The notes beneath the pieces are model-generated. The model was not told where the DNA came from. It ran no database searches and was given only the letters and a program-made list of their open reading frames with translations. Positions 53,648-62,684 of a DNA stretch of 64,000 bases are shown piece by piece. The DNA lies in contig NZ_PGCK01000005.1 in assembly GCF_021023085.1 (NCBI RefSeq), forward strand, positions 167,846 to 231,845, written 5' to 3'. A program made the translations under genes and the position numbers. The stretch is from Methanooceanicella nereidis. GTDB lineage: Archaea > Halobacteriota > Methanocellia > Methanocellales > Methanocellaceae. Position 1 is the stretch's first letter. Each line of letters begins with the position of its first letter.

Positions 53648-54109
53648 TCACTCGTATTCTAATACGTGCCTTACACCGTATCCCTTTTTCTTTAGAGTCG
53701 TGTCAAGGTACTCGATCCTTTTCGGAGTCACCTTTAGGACTTTCATGAAGTCGGGTACGTTAGCGTGCTCTATTCCCCTTCTGTCAATATATGCTTCGAT
53801 ACCTTCGTTAAATATGCTTGAGCCGCATCCGCCTATTTCTGCCGTGCCGGTGATCTGTATCCCTTTTATGGTCTCCCATCCTGTGAACTGAGTGTGGATA
53901 GCGACTGATACTGAGGGGTTCTTGACGATGTTCTCGATCTTTTTGCCGCCCTCTGTTAAAATATATACTGTCGTCCCATGCGGGAAAAACTCGACAGCTG
54001 AGGCCCGCGGCATATTATCGGAGCATGTAGATAACACGCACATGCCCTGAGTGCCCATGAAATCGATAATAAGATCCTCAAGCTCTTTCTTTGATAGTGA
54101 CTTTTCCAT
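53648..54109 (-). CDS. Pyridoxamine 5'-phosphate oxidase-fold flavoprotein
   Basis: A 153-residue PNPOx-like protein. It has MGTQGMCVLSTCSDNMPRAS near residue 20, TVYILTEGGKKIENI near 50 and KNPSVSVAIHTQF near 65. GIQITGTAEIG and a basic C terminus (VTPKRIEYLD) follow. The family binds FMN or F420 and acts on various small molecules. The substrate is unknown. It is divergent from the MarR gene at 54221, with the shared promoter region in between. Confidence 0.82.
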   Translation of the reverse strand: MEKSLSKKELEDLIIDFMGTQGMCVLSTCSDNMPRASAVEFFPHGTTVYILTEGGKKIENIVKNPSVSVAIHTQFTGWETIKGIQITGTAEIGGCGSSIFNEGIEAYIDRRGIEHANVPDFMKVLKVTPKRIEYLDTTLKKKGYGVRHVLEYE

Positions 54110-54173
54110 AGCAATTATAAAATTATATTATTACAGTATATTTTTTGCCCGGGATAAGTTATCGAATATTAGT

Positions 54174-54214
54174 ACGGATAACCGTATCATTTTTATACTT
54201 GTAAGGGTATCCGT
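54174..54214. promoter_or_regulatory. Inverted-repeat operator around the TATA box of the MarR gene
   Basis: ACGGATA (54174-54180) and TATCCGT (54208-54214) are perfect inverted repeats. They flank a TATA-like TTTTTATACTT (about 54190-54200) that lies about 25 bases before ATG 54221, so the mRNA is probably leaderless. Position and symmetry suit autoregulation by the MarR product. Confidence 0.5.
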
Positions 54215-54220
54215 GCCATC

Positions 54221-54772
54221 ATGACCCCTGAAGATAAGAACGTTCGTAGCGATTGGGACCCGAATAGGATCAGGCTAAGAAAATGTATGGCGCTGGTACA
54301 CATGGGAACGAATAAGGCATATGGGGTCCGGAAGGGAAGGAAAAACGAGCTTTCGAGCATAGCCATCAGCATCCTTTATACGTCGTATTTCATGCGAATA
54401 AGGATGCAGGACATATCCAGATTATACTCCATATCGAAGAGCACGGTGACAGATTACGTGAACAACCTGGAAAACAGAGGTTACGTACAACGCACCCGGG
54501 GTGAAAACGACAGGCGTGACGTATACGTAGAGCCAGCGGAAAGAGGCCTGGAATGGGTCGCCGACAATGAAAAGAGAATGCTTGCATATATGGAAAAGTG
54601 TACTTCAAGGCTTACCCGTGAGGAGCAGGAAAAGTTCGTTGAGCTGTTCTCAAAGTTCGTCGGTGACGTCGACAGCATACCTTATGAAAGGCTCATTGAG
54701 GACCTGTTCTCCGAAGGCGATGACATGAAAGTATCGGGACAGGTAAAGATCCAATATGATAGCACAGGATGA
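54221..54772 (+). CDS. MarR-family transcriptional regulator
   Basis: A 183-residue winged-helix protein. The DNA-binding region is IRMQDISRLYSISKSTVTDY near residues 65-85, followed by NNLENRGYVQR and the wing ENDRRDVYVEPAERG. The C-terminal helices form the dimer interface. It is followed by an MFS multidrug exporter gene with overlapping reading frames, the usual MarR-pump arrangement. It would repress the pump until a ligand binds. The start ATG 54221 is directly after the operator-like sequence. Confidence 0.88.
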   Translation: MTPEDKNVRSDWDPNRIRLRKCMALVHMGTNKAYGVRKGRKNELSSIAISILYTSYFMRIRMQDISRLYSISKSTVTDYVNNLENRGYVQRTRGENDRRDVYVEPAERGLEWVADNEKRMLAYMEKCTSRLTREEQEKFVELFSKFVGDVDSIPYERLIEDLFSEGDDMKVSGQVKIQYDSTG

Positions 54773-54776
54773 TAAA

Positions 54777-56240
54777 ATGAGTAGTTTTGCACAAAAGAAT
54801 GTTCCGGATGCCACATATAAGAATAAGTACTTGATCTTACTGATAGTGCTTGCCGGTATCTTTATGTCAGTGCTTGACGGCATTGTGGTCAGCATCGCGC
54901 TTCCCACCATAACCAGCTATTTTAACGTCGACGTCGCAATATCGCAGTGGACCATAACGGCATATCTCCTGACGATGACGAGCCTTCTGCTAATTTTCGG
55001 CAGAGTCTCCGAATATACCGGAAAGATAAAGCTGTTCATGATAGGCTTTTTAGTGTTCATTTTAAGCTCTCTCGCATGCGGGCTGTCTTCAAGCATAGAG
55101 CAGTTGATAGCTTTCAGGGTGCTTCAGGGAATAGGAGGGGCGATGGTGTTCGGCATCAGCGGTGCCATCTTATTCCAGGCGTTCCCGATGAACGAGAGGG
55201 GAAGGGCAATGGGCTACCTGGGAGCCACTGTCGCGATAGGCAGCATCGCAGGTCCGATACTCGGCGGGTTCATAGTCGACACGCTGGGATGGCAATATAT
55301 TTTCCTGATAAACGTGCCTCTTGGCGCGGTATTGCTTACGGCCGCGCTGAAGTACCTGAAGATGGAAGAAACGACCTCGCATCGCCTGAATATGGACTGG
55401 ATCGGGGCTTTGACATTGATCGTATCGATGGTCTCGTTGATAACCCTGCTCGGGGAGCTGGCAAAATCCGTTTCGATAACGATGAGCTCGACTCTCTGTG
55501 CCGGCATATTTATAGTCGCCTTTGCTGCGTTCATGATAAGAGAATCGAAATGCACGCATCCCCTGCTGGACCTTTCGATATTCAAAGATAAAAAGTTCCT
55601 GATGCCGATGATCAGCATGACCTTATTCTTTATCTCAAACTTCATGATGAGCTTCATAGGGCCTTTTTACTTTCAGGGAGTGATGAAGTATTCACCCTCG
55701 CAGGTCGGGATGGTATACCTGATCATGCCGCTGGTCATGATGATAGGGTCGCCTCTGAGCGGATGGCTGTATGATAAATACAGGTCAAAGCACCTTTCGG
55801 CACTTGGAATGCTCATTATGTCCCTATCCACGCTGTTATTAGGCTATTTATGCCTGGCAGGCGATATGATGCTGATCATCGTGTGTTTTGTGCTCCTGGG
55901 GGTTGGCAGCGCGATCTTCCAGAGCCCGAACAATACGGAAATGATGAACGCCCTGCCGAAGAGCAAGATAGCGATAGGCTCCAGCGCGTCAGCCACTTTA
56001 AGGAATCTGGGAATGACGCTGGGAGTTTCGCTGTCGAGTATCATGGTGACATTACAATTGAGTATGGCAGGTTATGACGGTGCCATCCTTGAGGCGGGAA
56101 CTCCGCTGCTCTCCGGCACTATCGGAAATATAATGTTTATGGCAGGACTGCTCTGTGCCATAGGCGTCGTGACGTCGCTCCTGCGAAACATAGATATTAA
56201 AACGGCGGACGGGACAAAAAAGACCGCGCAAGAAAATTAA
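54777..56240 (+). CDS. MFS drug exporter, DHA2 (14-span) type
   Basis: About 487 residues with 14 predicted spans. SVLDGIVVSIALPTI is the DHA2 motif in span one, GRVSEYTGKIKLF is the loop 2-3 signature, and GAMVFGISGAILFQAFP plus GSIAGPILGGFIVDTLGW (motif C type) follow. It exports hydrophobic compounds using the proton gradient. I choose ATG 54777, three bases after AGGATGAT, over ATG 54756, which lies within marR. marR ends just upstream, so the genes are one transcript. A hairpin terminator follows. A paralog lies at 58190. Confidence 0.87.
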   Translation: MSSFAQKNVPDATYKNKYLILLIVLAGIFMSVLDGIVVSIALPTITSYFNVDVAISQWTITAYLLTMTSLLLIFGRVSEYTGKIKLFMIGFLVFILSSLACGLSSSIEQLIAFRVLQGIGGAMVFGISGAILFQAFPMNERGRAMGYLGATVAIGSIAGPILGGFIVDTLGWQYIFLINVPLGAVLLTAALKYLKMEETTSHRLNMDWIGALTLIVSMVSLITLLGELAKSVSITMSSTLCAGIFIVAFAAFMIRESKCTHPLLDLSIFKDKKFLMPMISMTLFFISNFMMSFIGPFYFQGVMKYSPSQVGMVYLIMPLVMMIGSPLSGWLYDKYRSKHLSALGMLIMSLSTLLLGYLCLAGDMMLIIVCFVLLGVGSAIFQSPNNTEMMNALPKSKIAIGSSASATLRNLGMTLGVSLSSIMVTLQLSMAGYDGAILEAGTPLLSGTIGNIMFMAGLLCAIGVVTSLLRNIDIKTADGTKKTAQEN

Positions 56241-56250
56241 AACTGGAAAG

Positions 56251-56310
56251 GATAGTAGGTGTATTACACCTATCTATCGCATTCCTATCTACCTCTTTTT
56301 TATTTTTTTG
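56251..56310 (+). terminator. Hairpin plus T tract after the MFS gene
   Basis: GATAGTAGGTGT (56251-56262) pairs with ACACCTATCTATC (56266-56278) through 12 pairs with one bulge and an ATT loop. T-rich sequence (56294-56310) follows. It ends the marR-MFS transcript. Confidence 0.6.
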
Positions 56311-56368
56311 TCTCTTCTTTTGTTCCTGTCTTAGCAGGCGTCAAGTACGGGGTTAATAATCGGTTTTG

Positions 56369-56830
56369 TTATACCCACCATGAGCGGGCGTAGGGCTTGT
56401 AATACGGGTATCCATAGCCATAGCCATATCCAGGGTATCCATAGCCATAGCCATATCCCGGGTATCCATAGCCATAGCCTTTGCCATAGCCATATCCATA
56501 TCCAGGGTAGCCCCAGCCTTTGCCGTAGCCGTAGCCCCAGCCTTTGCCGCCCCAGCCATAACCTTTGCCGCCCCAGCCATAACCTTTGCCGCCCCAGCCA
56601 TAACCTTTACCGCCCCAGCCATAACCTTTACCGCCCCAGCTCTTATAATCTATCTGGGAATCGGATGCTATGGACGCGGAAGAGCCGTCAGTTGTCGCAT
56701 ATGGATAGACTGCCATTGAGACATCTGCAGGCGCGGATGATGCGGATACGGATGGAATAGCCAGTGCGATCAAAACCGCCATACCAAACGTCAAAAGAAT
56801 CAACATTGGTATTCTTATATAGTTTTTCAA
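56369..56830 (-). CDS. Secreted Gly-Tyr-rich repeat protein
   Basis: A 153-residue protein. It has an N-terminal hydrophobic signal (residues about 7-30, ILLTFGMAVLIALAIPSVSA). A short linker to about residue 64 is followed by a long repeat region of KGYGWGG units, then YGYGYPG-type units to the C terminus. Five nearly identical KGYGWGG units occur. The repeats are Gly/Tyr/Trp rich and probably unstructured or beta-like outside the cell. Similar proteins are annotated only as glycine-rich or repeat proteins. Function is unknown. An A/T-rich promoter stretch lies upstream. Confidence 0.72.
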   Translation of the reverse strand: MKNYIRIPMLILLTFGMAVLIALAIPSVSASSAPADVSMAVYPYATTDGSSASIASDSQIDYKSWGGKGYGWGGKGYGWGGKGYGWGGKGYGWGGKGWGYGYGKGWGYPGYGYGYGKGYGYGYPGYGYGYGYPGYGYGYGYPYYKPYARSWWV

Positions 56831-57143
56831 CTTCTTTCCCCCACATTAGAAAAGGTTTTGAATTAATAATAAAAAAGTTATTATTATAATAGTGTAATAT
56901 TTTCAATGCTGCCAGCTTATTGTTATAAAATGCCTGTTACGTATCTTTATCGAAAAACACAGTTATTTTAGCCATAAATGGAATATACAGTTGATATTTT
57001 TAGTGATAATAACCTAAAAACTTCAATTATTTGTGTTTTTATAAAAAGTGATATAATAATAAAAGCATTACGTTAAAAAGGCAGTATTTAATGCTTATAT
57101 TCTAACTGCGGATATTAGTAACTTGGATTAATGATAATTACCA
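56831..57143. other. Gene-free A/T-rich region
   Basis: Between the Gly-Tyr-rich gene and the PHP gene. It is strongly A/T rich, and the promoter of the repeat-protein gene lies on its left side. I see no RNA gene, long repeat or plausible coding frame. Confidence 0.6.
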
Positions 57144-58043
57144 TTATCGCCTGCCATCTAAAAGCCACGATACGTCAATGCCATATTCGTCGATGTCCAT
57201 TCCCGGCTCTCCGACCCTCCCGTGATAATCGGACGACGCGGTGATATTAAGGCGATATCTATTTGCGGCGTTTATAGTTTTCTTGTTATACTTCCGCTCT
57301 ATATCGAGCCGGACCTTAGGATCGAGGACCCTGACATGGTCTATCTTCGTCTTATAACGGTACTTGCATATCTCTATCGCCTCTCCGCCCAGCCTCGCGA
57401 ATTTTTCGACCACTGCATCCATATCCCGGTACTCGCACGGATGGGCAAGGACTGGAACGCCCCCTGCGCCCTTTATGAGCGATATGCACTGCTCCATAGT
57501 TAGCTCATAGGACTTCCCGGTCTTAACACCCGGCAGGTCGAATATCTCGTAAAGATCTTCTTCCGGGATGTCGATGCCGACAAGTTTTGCCTTTGACGCT
57601 ATTGCCCGTGCTATATGAGGCTTTCCAATGACGTTCCCGAAGACCGTCTTTTTTACATCCCCGAATTCAAGAGGTTCCCACTGATCATACTTTTCCCTGA
57701 GGTACTTATTGGCGTTATCAAGAAGTTTTTTCCTCGCATCGATACGCGCAAAGGCCAGTTTTTCCAGTTCTTCACGCAGGCTACTGTCGTCGAGGTCTAT
57801 CTTTAGGCCGACTATATGGACATCCTTATGCCCGTCCTCGTCCTTCGTGGAAAGTTCTACCCCGGGTACCAGACAGACATCATACCTGGCCGCATACTTG
57901 AACGCGTCGGGATAGGCGTCGACGGTGTCATGGTCGGTTATGGACAATATTGAAACATCATTTTCCGCCGCTATCCTCATCAATTCGGGAACGCTCGCTT
58001 TGCCGTCAGAGCATGTCGTGTGTACGTGTGTGTCGATGATCAT
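57144..58043 (-). CDS. PHP-domain phosphoesterase
   Basis: About 299 residues. It starts MIIDTHVHTTCSDGKASVPE with the metal ligands HxH, and has SITDHDTVDAYPDAFKY near residue 38. Later metal-binding residues lie in GVELSTKDEDG and AHPCEYRDMDAV, and a final ASSDYHG near 280. This is a complete PHP site for a trinuclear metal cluster. Relatives include TrpH-type 5'-3' exoribonucleases/3',5'-nucleotide phosphatases. I choose ATG 58043 over GTG 58052 because GGTG lies seven bases before it. It is divergent from the second MFS gene. Confidence 0.83.
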   Translation of the reverse strand: MIIDTHVHTTCSDGKASVPELMRIAAENDVSILSITDHDTVDAYPDAFKYAARYDVCLVPGVELSTKDEDGHKDVHIVGLKIDLDDSSLREELEKLAFARIDARKKLLDNANKYLREKYDQWEPLEFGDVKKTVFGNVIGKPHIARAIASKAKLVGIDIPEEDLYEIFDLPGVKTGKSYELTMEQCISLIKGAGGVPVLAHPCEYRDMDAVVEKFARLGGEAIEICKYRYKTKIDHVRVLDPKVRLDIERKYNKKTINAANRYRLNITASSDYHGRVGEPGMDIDEYGIDVSWLLDGRR

Positions 58044-58189
58044 GTGGTGCACCGGTGAACATAAAGAATATGTCCTTCTAATGATATACAGTTATTCTCT
58101 ATTGAGGATGGTCATCACCGGACGACCGGATAGAGGTATATTAAAGATAACCGGGCCGATAAGACCGTCTTAGGACCAAGAGGAATTGC

Positions 58190-59629
58190 GTGGAAGTATT
58201 ATCGCAGATGTCAGAGGGTAGTTCAAAGGTCGCGGCCAGCAGGGAAGTCCATGAGGATAGATATATAATACTGGTAATAGTCCTCATCGGCATTTTCATG
58301 GCTGTGCTGGACGGCAGCATCGTGACAATATCGCTACCGACGATAACCGGCTATTTCGACGTTAACGTATCCCAGTCCCAGTGGGTAGTCACCGCATATC
58401 TTATCGCGATGACCAGCCTTCTCCTGATATTCGGAAGGATATCGGAGTATACGGGCAAGACTAAATTGTTCTTCATCGGCTTCGCCATATTCTCCCTCAG
58501 CTCGCTGGCATGCGGCATATCTGACGAGCTTTATAAGCTAATAATTTTCAGGATAGCCCAGGCCATAGGGGCCTCCATGGTATTCTCCATAAGCACGGCG
58601 ATCATAGTCCAGGCGTTCCCCGACAACGAAAGAGGCAGAGCTCTCGGTTTTGTCGGCACGACGGTGGCGCTGGGAGGCATCATGGGCCCGATACTCGGCG
58701 GATATATCGTAGACACGCTGGGCTGGCAGTACATATTCCTGGTCAACGTGCCCATAGGCATCATCCTGCTTACGGTCGCTTTTAAATTTTTAAAACTGAA
58801 GGAGATGAAAGCTAAAAATTTCAACATGGACGTTACAGGGGCGCTATTGTTAATACTCACGGTCGTCTCCCTGATGATGTTCCTGGGAGACCTTGCGGGG
58901 AACTACAATGTGAACGGGGTCATGATCGCCTATGTGCTGGTTTTCATTTTGTCGGCCGCGGCCCTGGTCATCAGCGAGACGAAGCATAGTTACCCCATAG
59001 TGGATTTCTCGGTATTTAAAGTGAGAAAGTTCGCCTTCTCGAACCTCAGCCTTTTGATCAATTTCGTTATAGTCTTCATGTTCAACTTTTTAATGCCGTT
59101 CTACTTTGAAGGCGTCAAGGATTTCAGGCCGTCCCAGGTAGGGCAGGTACTGATAATAATACCCATGATAATGTCGATAGCGTCGCCGATAAGCGGCTGG
59201 ATATACGACAGGTACCAGTCCATTTATCACAGTTCCCTTGGAATGCTGATGATGGCCGTATCGCTGTTGATGATAGGCTACTTCGCCTCCCGCATGGACG
59301 TTACGATGATACTCGCATCGTTCGTTCTCTTCGGTATCGGCAACGGCCTCTTCCAGAGCCCTAACAATAGCGAGGTGATGGGATCGCTCCCCATGAGCAA
59401 AAGCGGTACCGCCTCCAGTATGATAGCCACGGTGAGGAACATGGGAATGACCCTGGGCGTCTCGTTCGGCAGCATCCTGCTCTCCGTGTTCCTGATCAAC
59501 TCAGGATTTACGGGCCCTGCCCTTTATGCCGGCAAGGATATACTCTCCGCCGCCATAAGCAACGTATTATATGCGGGAGGCATACTGGGTATCATAGGCG
59601 TCATTACCTCAATGATGAGAAGAAGGTGA
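58190..59629 (+). CDS. MFS drug exporter, DHA2 type (second copy)
   Basis: A 479-residue paralog of the pump at 54777. AVLDGSIVTISLPTI lies in span one, GRISEYTGKTKLF in the loop 2-3, and GGIMGPILGGYIVDTLGWQY in motif C. It probably has 14 spans. GTG 58190 has AGAGGA seven bases upstream; ATG 58208 is an alternative that removes six residues. Unlike the first copy it has no adjacent regulator. Many surrounding residues are shared, suggesting duplication. Confidence 0.86.
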   Translation: MEVLSQMSEGSSKVAASREVHEDRYIILVIVLIGIFMAVLDGSIVTISLPTITGYFDVNVSQSQWVVTAYLIAMTSLLLIFGRISEYTGKTKLFFIGFAIFSLSSLACGISDELYKLIIFRIAQAIGASMVFSISTAIIVQAFPDNERGRALGFVGTTVALGGIMGPILGGYIVDTLGWQYIFLVNVPIGIILLTVAFKFLKLKEMKAKNFNMDVTGALLLILTVVSLMMFLGDLAGNYNVNGVMIAYVLVFILSAAALVISETKHSYPIVDFSVFKVRKFAFSNLSLLINFVIVFMFNFLMPFYFEGVKDFRPSQVGQVLIIIPMIMSIASPISGWIYDRYQSIYHSSLGMLMMAVSLLMIGYFASRMDVTMILASFVLFGIGNGLFQSPNNSEVMGSLPMSKSGTASSMIATVRNMGMTLGVSFGSILLSVFLINSGFTGPALYAGKDILSAAISNVLYAGGILGIIGVITSMMRRR

Positions 59630-59865
59630 GCGACTTACAGGCTGGCGACCGGTAAGATCTCCATCCGACCGAAAAAACAAATACATAAGACGTATTTTTA
59701 AATGCCGGGATAGTTATAAATAGTGGCAAAAGTATATAACGAATAACCATTATAATATTTATATTTGTATAGTTGTTTGAGGGCGTAAGGGATTAAAAGA
59801 AAGCCTCATATATGCCTATCAAACATAAAATAGATAATCAAGGCTCATGAACTTAGTGATAATAC

Positions 59866-60744
59866 ATGGTAGAGTTAACAGTAATCCAGAGAGAAATTCT
59901 CACATCGCTCATAAATCTGTTCAGGGAAAAGGGTAGGGCAATAAAGGGTGAGGAGATATCCGAAAGGATAGACAGGAACCCTGGCACGGTAAGGAACCAG
60001 ATGCAGTCATTGAAAGCGCTGGGTCTCGTCGAAGGAGTCCCCGGCCCCAAAGGAGGGTATAAGGCCACAAGCTCCGCTTACCAGGCATTGAACCTTACCG
60101 CAATGGACAGGGAGGCAGATGTCGCAATATTGAGGAACGGCGAGAGAGTCGCCAACGCGACAGTTGCCGAGATAGACCTGAACACTGTAAGGCATCCGGA
60201 CATGTGCAGAGCCAGCCTGAAGATAATAGGCGACATCAGGGCGTTCGACATAGGCGACAGCATCCAGATCGGCCCGACACCGGTGAACAAGCTTGTAATA
60301 AGGGGAGACGTCGTCGGCAGGGACGACATTAACAGCGTCATACTTTGCAGCATAACTGAAATGATCTCCATTCCTAAAAAGCCTGTACGCGACTACATAA
60401 ATCACAGGCTTATCACCATCCCGATCACCGCTACTATGAAAGAATCGCTGATCATTCTCGCCAAGAACAATATTCACGGCGCCCCGGTGGAAGAGGACGG
60501 AAAGATATCCGGCATCATCACCTATACGGACATAGGCAGGGCACTATCTGCTGAAAGAGGCAGCGCGTCTGTCGGCGAGTACATGACAAGGAACGTCGTT
60601 TCCATCGATACGGACCGCCCCATGTACGAGGCGGTCACGCTGATGAACCAGAACAAGATCGGAAGGCTTCTTGTAACGGAAAATGGCAAGCCGAAGGGCA
60701 TGATAACCAGGATGGACGTCATAAGCAGGCTCACGACATACTAA
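59866..60744 (+). CDS. Winged-HTH regulator with two CBS domains
   Basis: A 292-residue protein. A wHTH occupies about residues 1-65: VIQREILTSLINLFREKG, then GEEISERIDRNPGTVRNQ and GLVEGVPGPKGGYKAT. A middle domain of about 100 residues has LNTVRHPDMCRASL. A CBS pair follows: ILAKNNIHGAPVEEDGKISG near 200-220 and YEAVTLMNQNKIGRLLV near 258-275. It fits the archaeal COG2524-type family. It likely binds an adenine nucleotide and adjusts transcription of energy or nucleotide genes. The target is unknown. Confidence 0.86.
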   Translation: MVELTVIQREILTSLINLFREKGRAIKGEEISERIDRNPGTVRNQMQSLKALGLVEGVPGPKGGYKATSSAYQALNLTAMDREADVAILRNGERVANATVAEIDLNTVRHPDMCRASLKIIGDIRAFDIGDSIQIGPTPVNKLVIRGDVVGRDDINSVILCSITEMISIPKKPVRDYINHRLITIPITATMKESLIILAKNNIHGAPVEEDGKISGIITYTDIGRALSAERGSASVGEYMTRNVVSIDTDRPMYEAVTLMNQNKIGRLLVTENGKPKGMITRMDVISRLTTY

Positions 60745-60914
60745 GTCGTGGCCTAAAAATTTATTTTAAGCATGTTGAGCTAAGTTGAGTGTCCTGTTAT
60801 TTTCGTCTATCTTTTTTCCCGCCTTAAATATAAAAATGATATATTACTAAAAATTTAAAGGGCAGGCTGATAATAGCTTTAAAAATAAGTATACCGGGTA
60901 TTCCCGGACATTTC

Positions 60915-61712
60915 TTACTTAAATCTCTCAAGTGCCTTTTCCACAGAGGCGCCCTTGAAAATTATGTCCTCGATCGCCCTGGATACAGCGTCGGGATTAT
61001 CACTCTGCCATACGTTCCTTCCTACGGCCACGCCAGAGGCTCCGACTTCCATTATATCTTTAGTCTGCTGAAGGAATGTTTTGGGGTCCGATTTTAGCCC
61101 TCCGGCGCATAGCACCTTACATTTACCGGCCATCTGGACCACTTTTCTAAATGATTCCCTATCACCCGTATATTTCACTTTTAGCACGTCAGCGCCTATC
61201 TCTAATCCCACCCTGGCGCCATAGGCCACTATCGTGGGGTCCGTATCGTTCGGGACGAACTGGCCTCTCGGGTACATCCATCCCACTACAGGCAGGCCAT
61301 AGTCGCGGGCTTCCTCCTGTATCTCCCTGAACTCGTCGATCGCCTGCGACTCAAAGGGTGATCCTACGTAAAGCGTATATCCTATCGCGTCGGCGCCCAG
61401 CTTAACGGCATAATCGACCGAGCAGACCACCGGTGAATACGGCTCCAGCTTGGCGATGTTGTTCTTACCGTTCACTTTGACTATTAGCGGCACTTTTCCG
61501 GCATAATTCTCCCGGTATTTTTCCGCGAGCCCCTTGTGGAAGATCAGCCCCGTGAAATTGTTTCTCAGTGCGATGTCGATGATGTAATCGGGATCGTAAT
61601 TCTTGTCGTTAAAGTCCTTAGGCCCGTGCTCCAGCCCCTGGTCGTATGCCAGGAACATAGCCTTTCCGTCCTTGAACAGTTTTGACATATACTTCTGGGA
61701 TGGTTCGAGCAT
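60915..61712 (-). CDS. Archaeal class I fructose-bisphosphate aldolase
   Basis: About 265 residues of the DhnA/archaeal FBPA family. FLAYDQGLEHGPKDF lies near residue 22, IVKVNGKNNI near 75, and the Schiff-base Lys in DVLKVKYTGDRE near 180. CAGGLKSDPKTFLQQ and GVAVGRNVWQSDNP are the C-terminal phosphate-binding loops. It catalyses cleavage or formation of fructose-1,6-bisphosphate in glycolysis and gluconeogenesis; in some archaea it is fused functionally to the phosphatase. Related homologs make aromatic precursors (ADH synthase). The start MLEPSQKYMSK at ATG 61712 is the family's usual one; the frame extends 11 more codons. Confidence 0.88.
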   Translation of the reverse strand: MLEPSQKYMSKLFKDGKAMFLAYDQGLEHGPKDFNDKNYDPDYIIDIALRNNFTGLIFHKGLAEKYRENYAGKVPLIVKVNGKNNIAKLEPYSPVVCSVDYAVKLGADAIGYTLYVGSPFESQAIDEFREIQEEARDYGLPVVGWMYPRGQFVPNDTDPTIVAYGARVGLEIGADVLKVKYTGDRESFRKVVQMAGKCKVLCAGGLKSDPKTFLQQTKDIMEVGASGVAVGRNVWQSDNPDAVSRAIEDIIFKGASVEKALERFK

Positions 61713-61785
61713 AATATCACGATAATATAGTATATAATTAATCAAATATATTAGTTACTTTTAAAACTATTATATAGATATATAT

Positions 61786-62559
61786 TCAACATATATTGCT
61801 TGTCTTAAGCTTTTCAAGTTCGCCCATGATCTCGTAATAGTTCCAGAACATCACAGAATCGAAATCCGATGTCTTGATGCCGAGCCCCGGACAGACCTCT
61901 TCCCTGAATACCGATTCCGCCTCTACGTAACCTTGCTGTGTCCGCAATATCTTTGAGAAGTCAACATCGAACACTGAAGAGAATATTCTTTTAAGCCTCC
62001 AGTCGAAGGACATATAATCCTGAGAATATCCCGTCTCCATAAGGTACTGGCTGGACAGCTTTATTCCGAAGAAATAGACATTGTCTATAAGAAAGTACCG
62101 GGGATCCTTCCCCTGTGACTGTCTTTCCATGTTATGAAAAAGAACGAAATTATCATCCTTCACTATCAAAGGATTATACAGGTTTTTTACGATGGCGGCC
62201 GCCTTGATCGACGTATCTTTATGAGGGCTACAATATCTTACTTTATGGTCCGCAAGAATATGATGGACATATTGTATGAGCTCTTCTTTTCCATGTTTTG
62301 AGCCCCGTATTTTTAACTCTTTTATGCTAAGGCGCTTAATGTCCCCGGAGCCTATCAGCTCGTATGAGGGAGCCGAGCGTCCGACCGCGCTTATGCATCT
62401 TACCATTACCTTCCAGAGTTCCTCTCCCCCGACGGAACGCCATGCTCCGGGGACATAGAGCTTATCGATGGTCTGTGGATAGTATTTTTCTATAATAAGC
62501 TTCAGGATGCAGATATGTTGGTTGGTGACGGCGAACGGCTTTTTCACTTCCATAAACAT
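61786..62559 (-). CDS. Hypothetical protein
   Basis: A 257-residue soluble protein I do not recognise. Its N-terminal half is mixed alpha/beta with WRSVGGEELWKVMVR and a charged KELKIRGSKHGKEEL region. The second half has DPRYFLIDNVYFFGIKL and a C-terminal helical tail (YYEIMGELEKLK). It has no membrane segment and no Cys cluster. It is 74 bases upstream of the aldolase gene on the same strand but not clearly in one operon. An inverted repeat surrounds its TATA region (62574-62607), so it may be under specific control. Starts at ATG 62559 or 62553 are both possible. Confidence 0.65.
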   Translation of the reverse strand: MFMEVKKPFAVTNQHICILKLIIEKYYPQTIDKLYVPGAWRSVGGEELWKVMVRCISAVGRSAPSYELIGSGDIKRLSIKELKIRGSKHGKEELIQYVHHILADHKVRYCSPHKDTSIKAAAIVKNLYNPLIVKDDNFVLFHNMERQSQGKDPRYFLIDNVYFFGIKLSSQYLMETGYSQDYMSFDWRLKRIFSSVFDVDFSKILRTQQGYVEAESVFREEVCPGLGIKTSDFDSVMFWNYYEIMGELEKLKTSNIC

Positions 62560-62573
62560 CCATGAGAATAATA

Positions 62574-62607
62574 GAGCCCATACGGGATAAATATCTTATA
62601 TGGGCTC
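62574..62607. promoter_or_regulatory. Nine-base inverted repeat at the promoter of the hypothetical gene
   Basis: GAGCCCATA (62574-62582) and TATGGGCTC (62599-62607) are perfect inverted repeats with a 16-base centre. On the - strand a TATA-like CATATAAGATA overlaps the upstream half. The site starts 15 bases before the start codon at 62559, as expected for an operator. A transcription-terminating hairpin is the alternative. Confidence 0.45.
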
Positions 62608-62684
62608 TCAAAAAGCCTGGCGGATTGGTGACCGATCATTATGATAGCCGGAGGCTCCTGAAACTGGACGGTAAAGAAATGATC

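Noticed and set aside
56380..56760. His/Ser-rich + strand frame opposite the Gly-Tyr-rich gene
   Set aside because: It is a shadow of the repetitive codons on the other strand. Only the - strand frame has a signal peptide.
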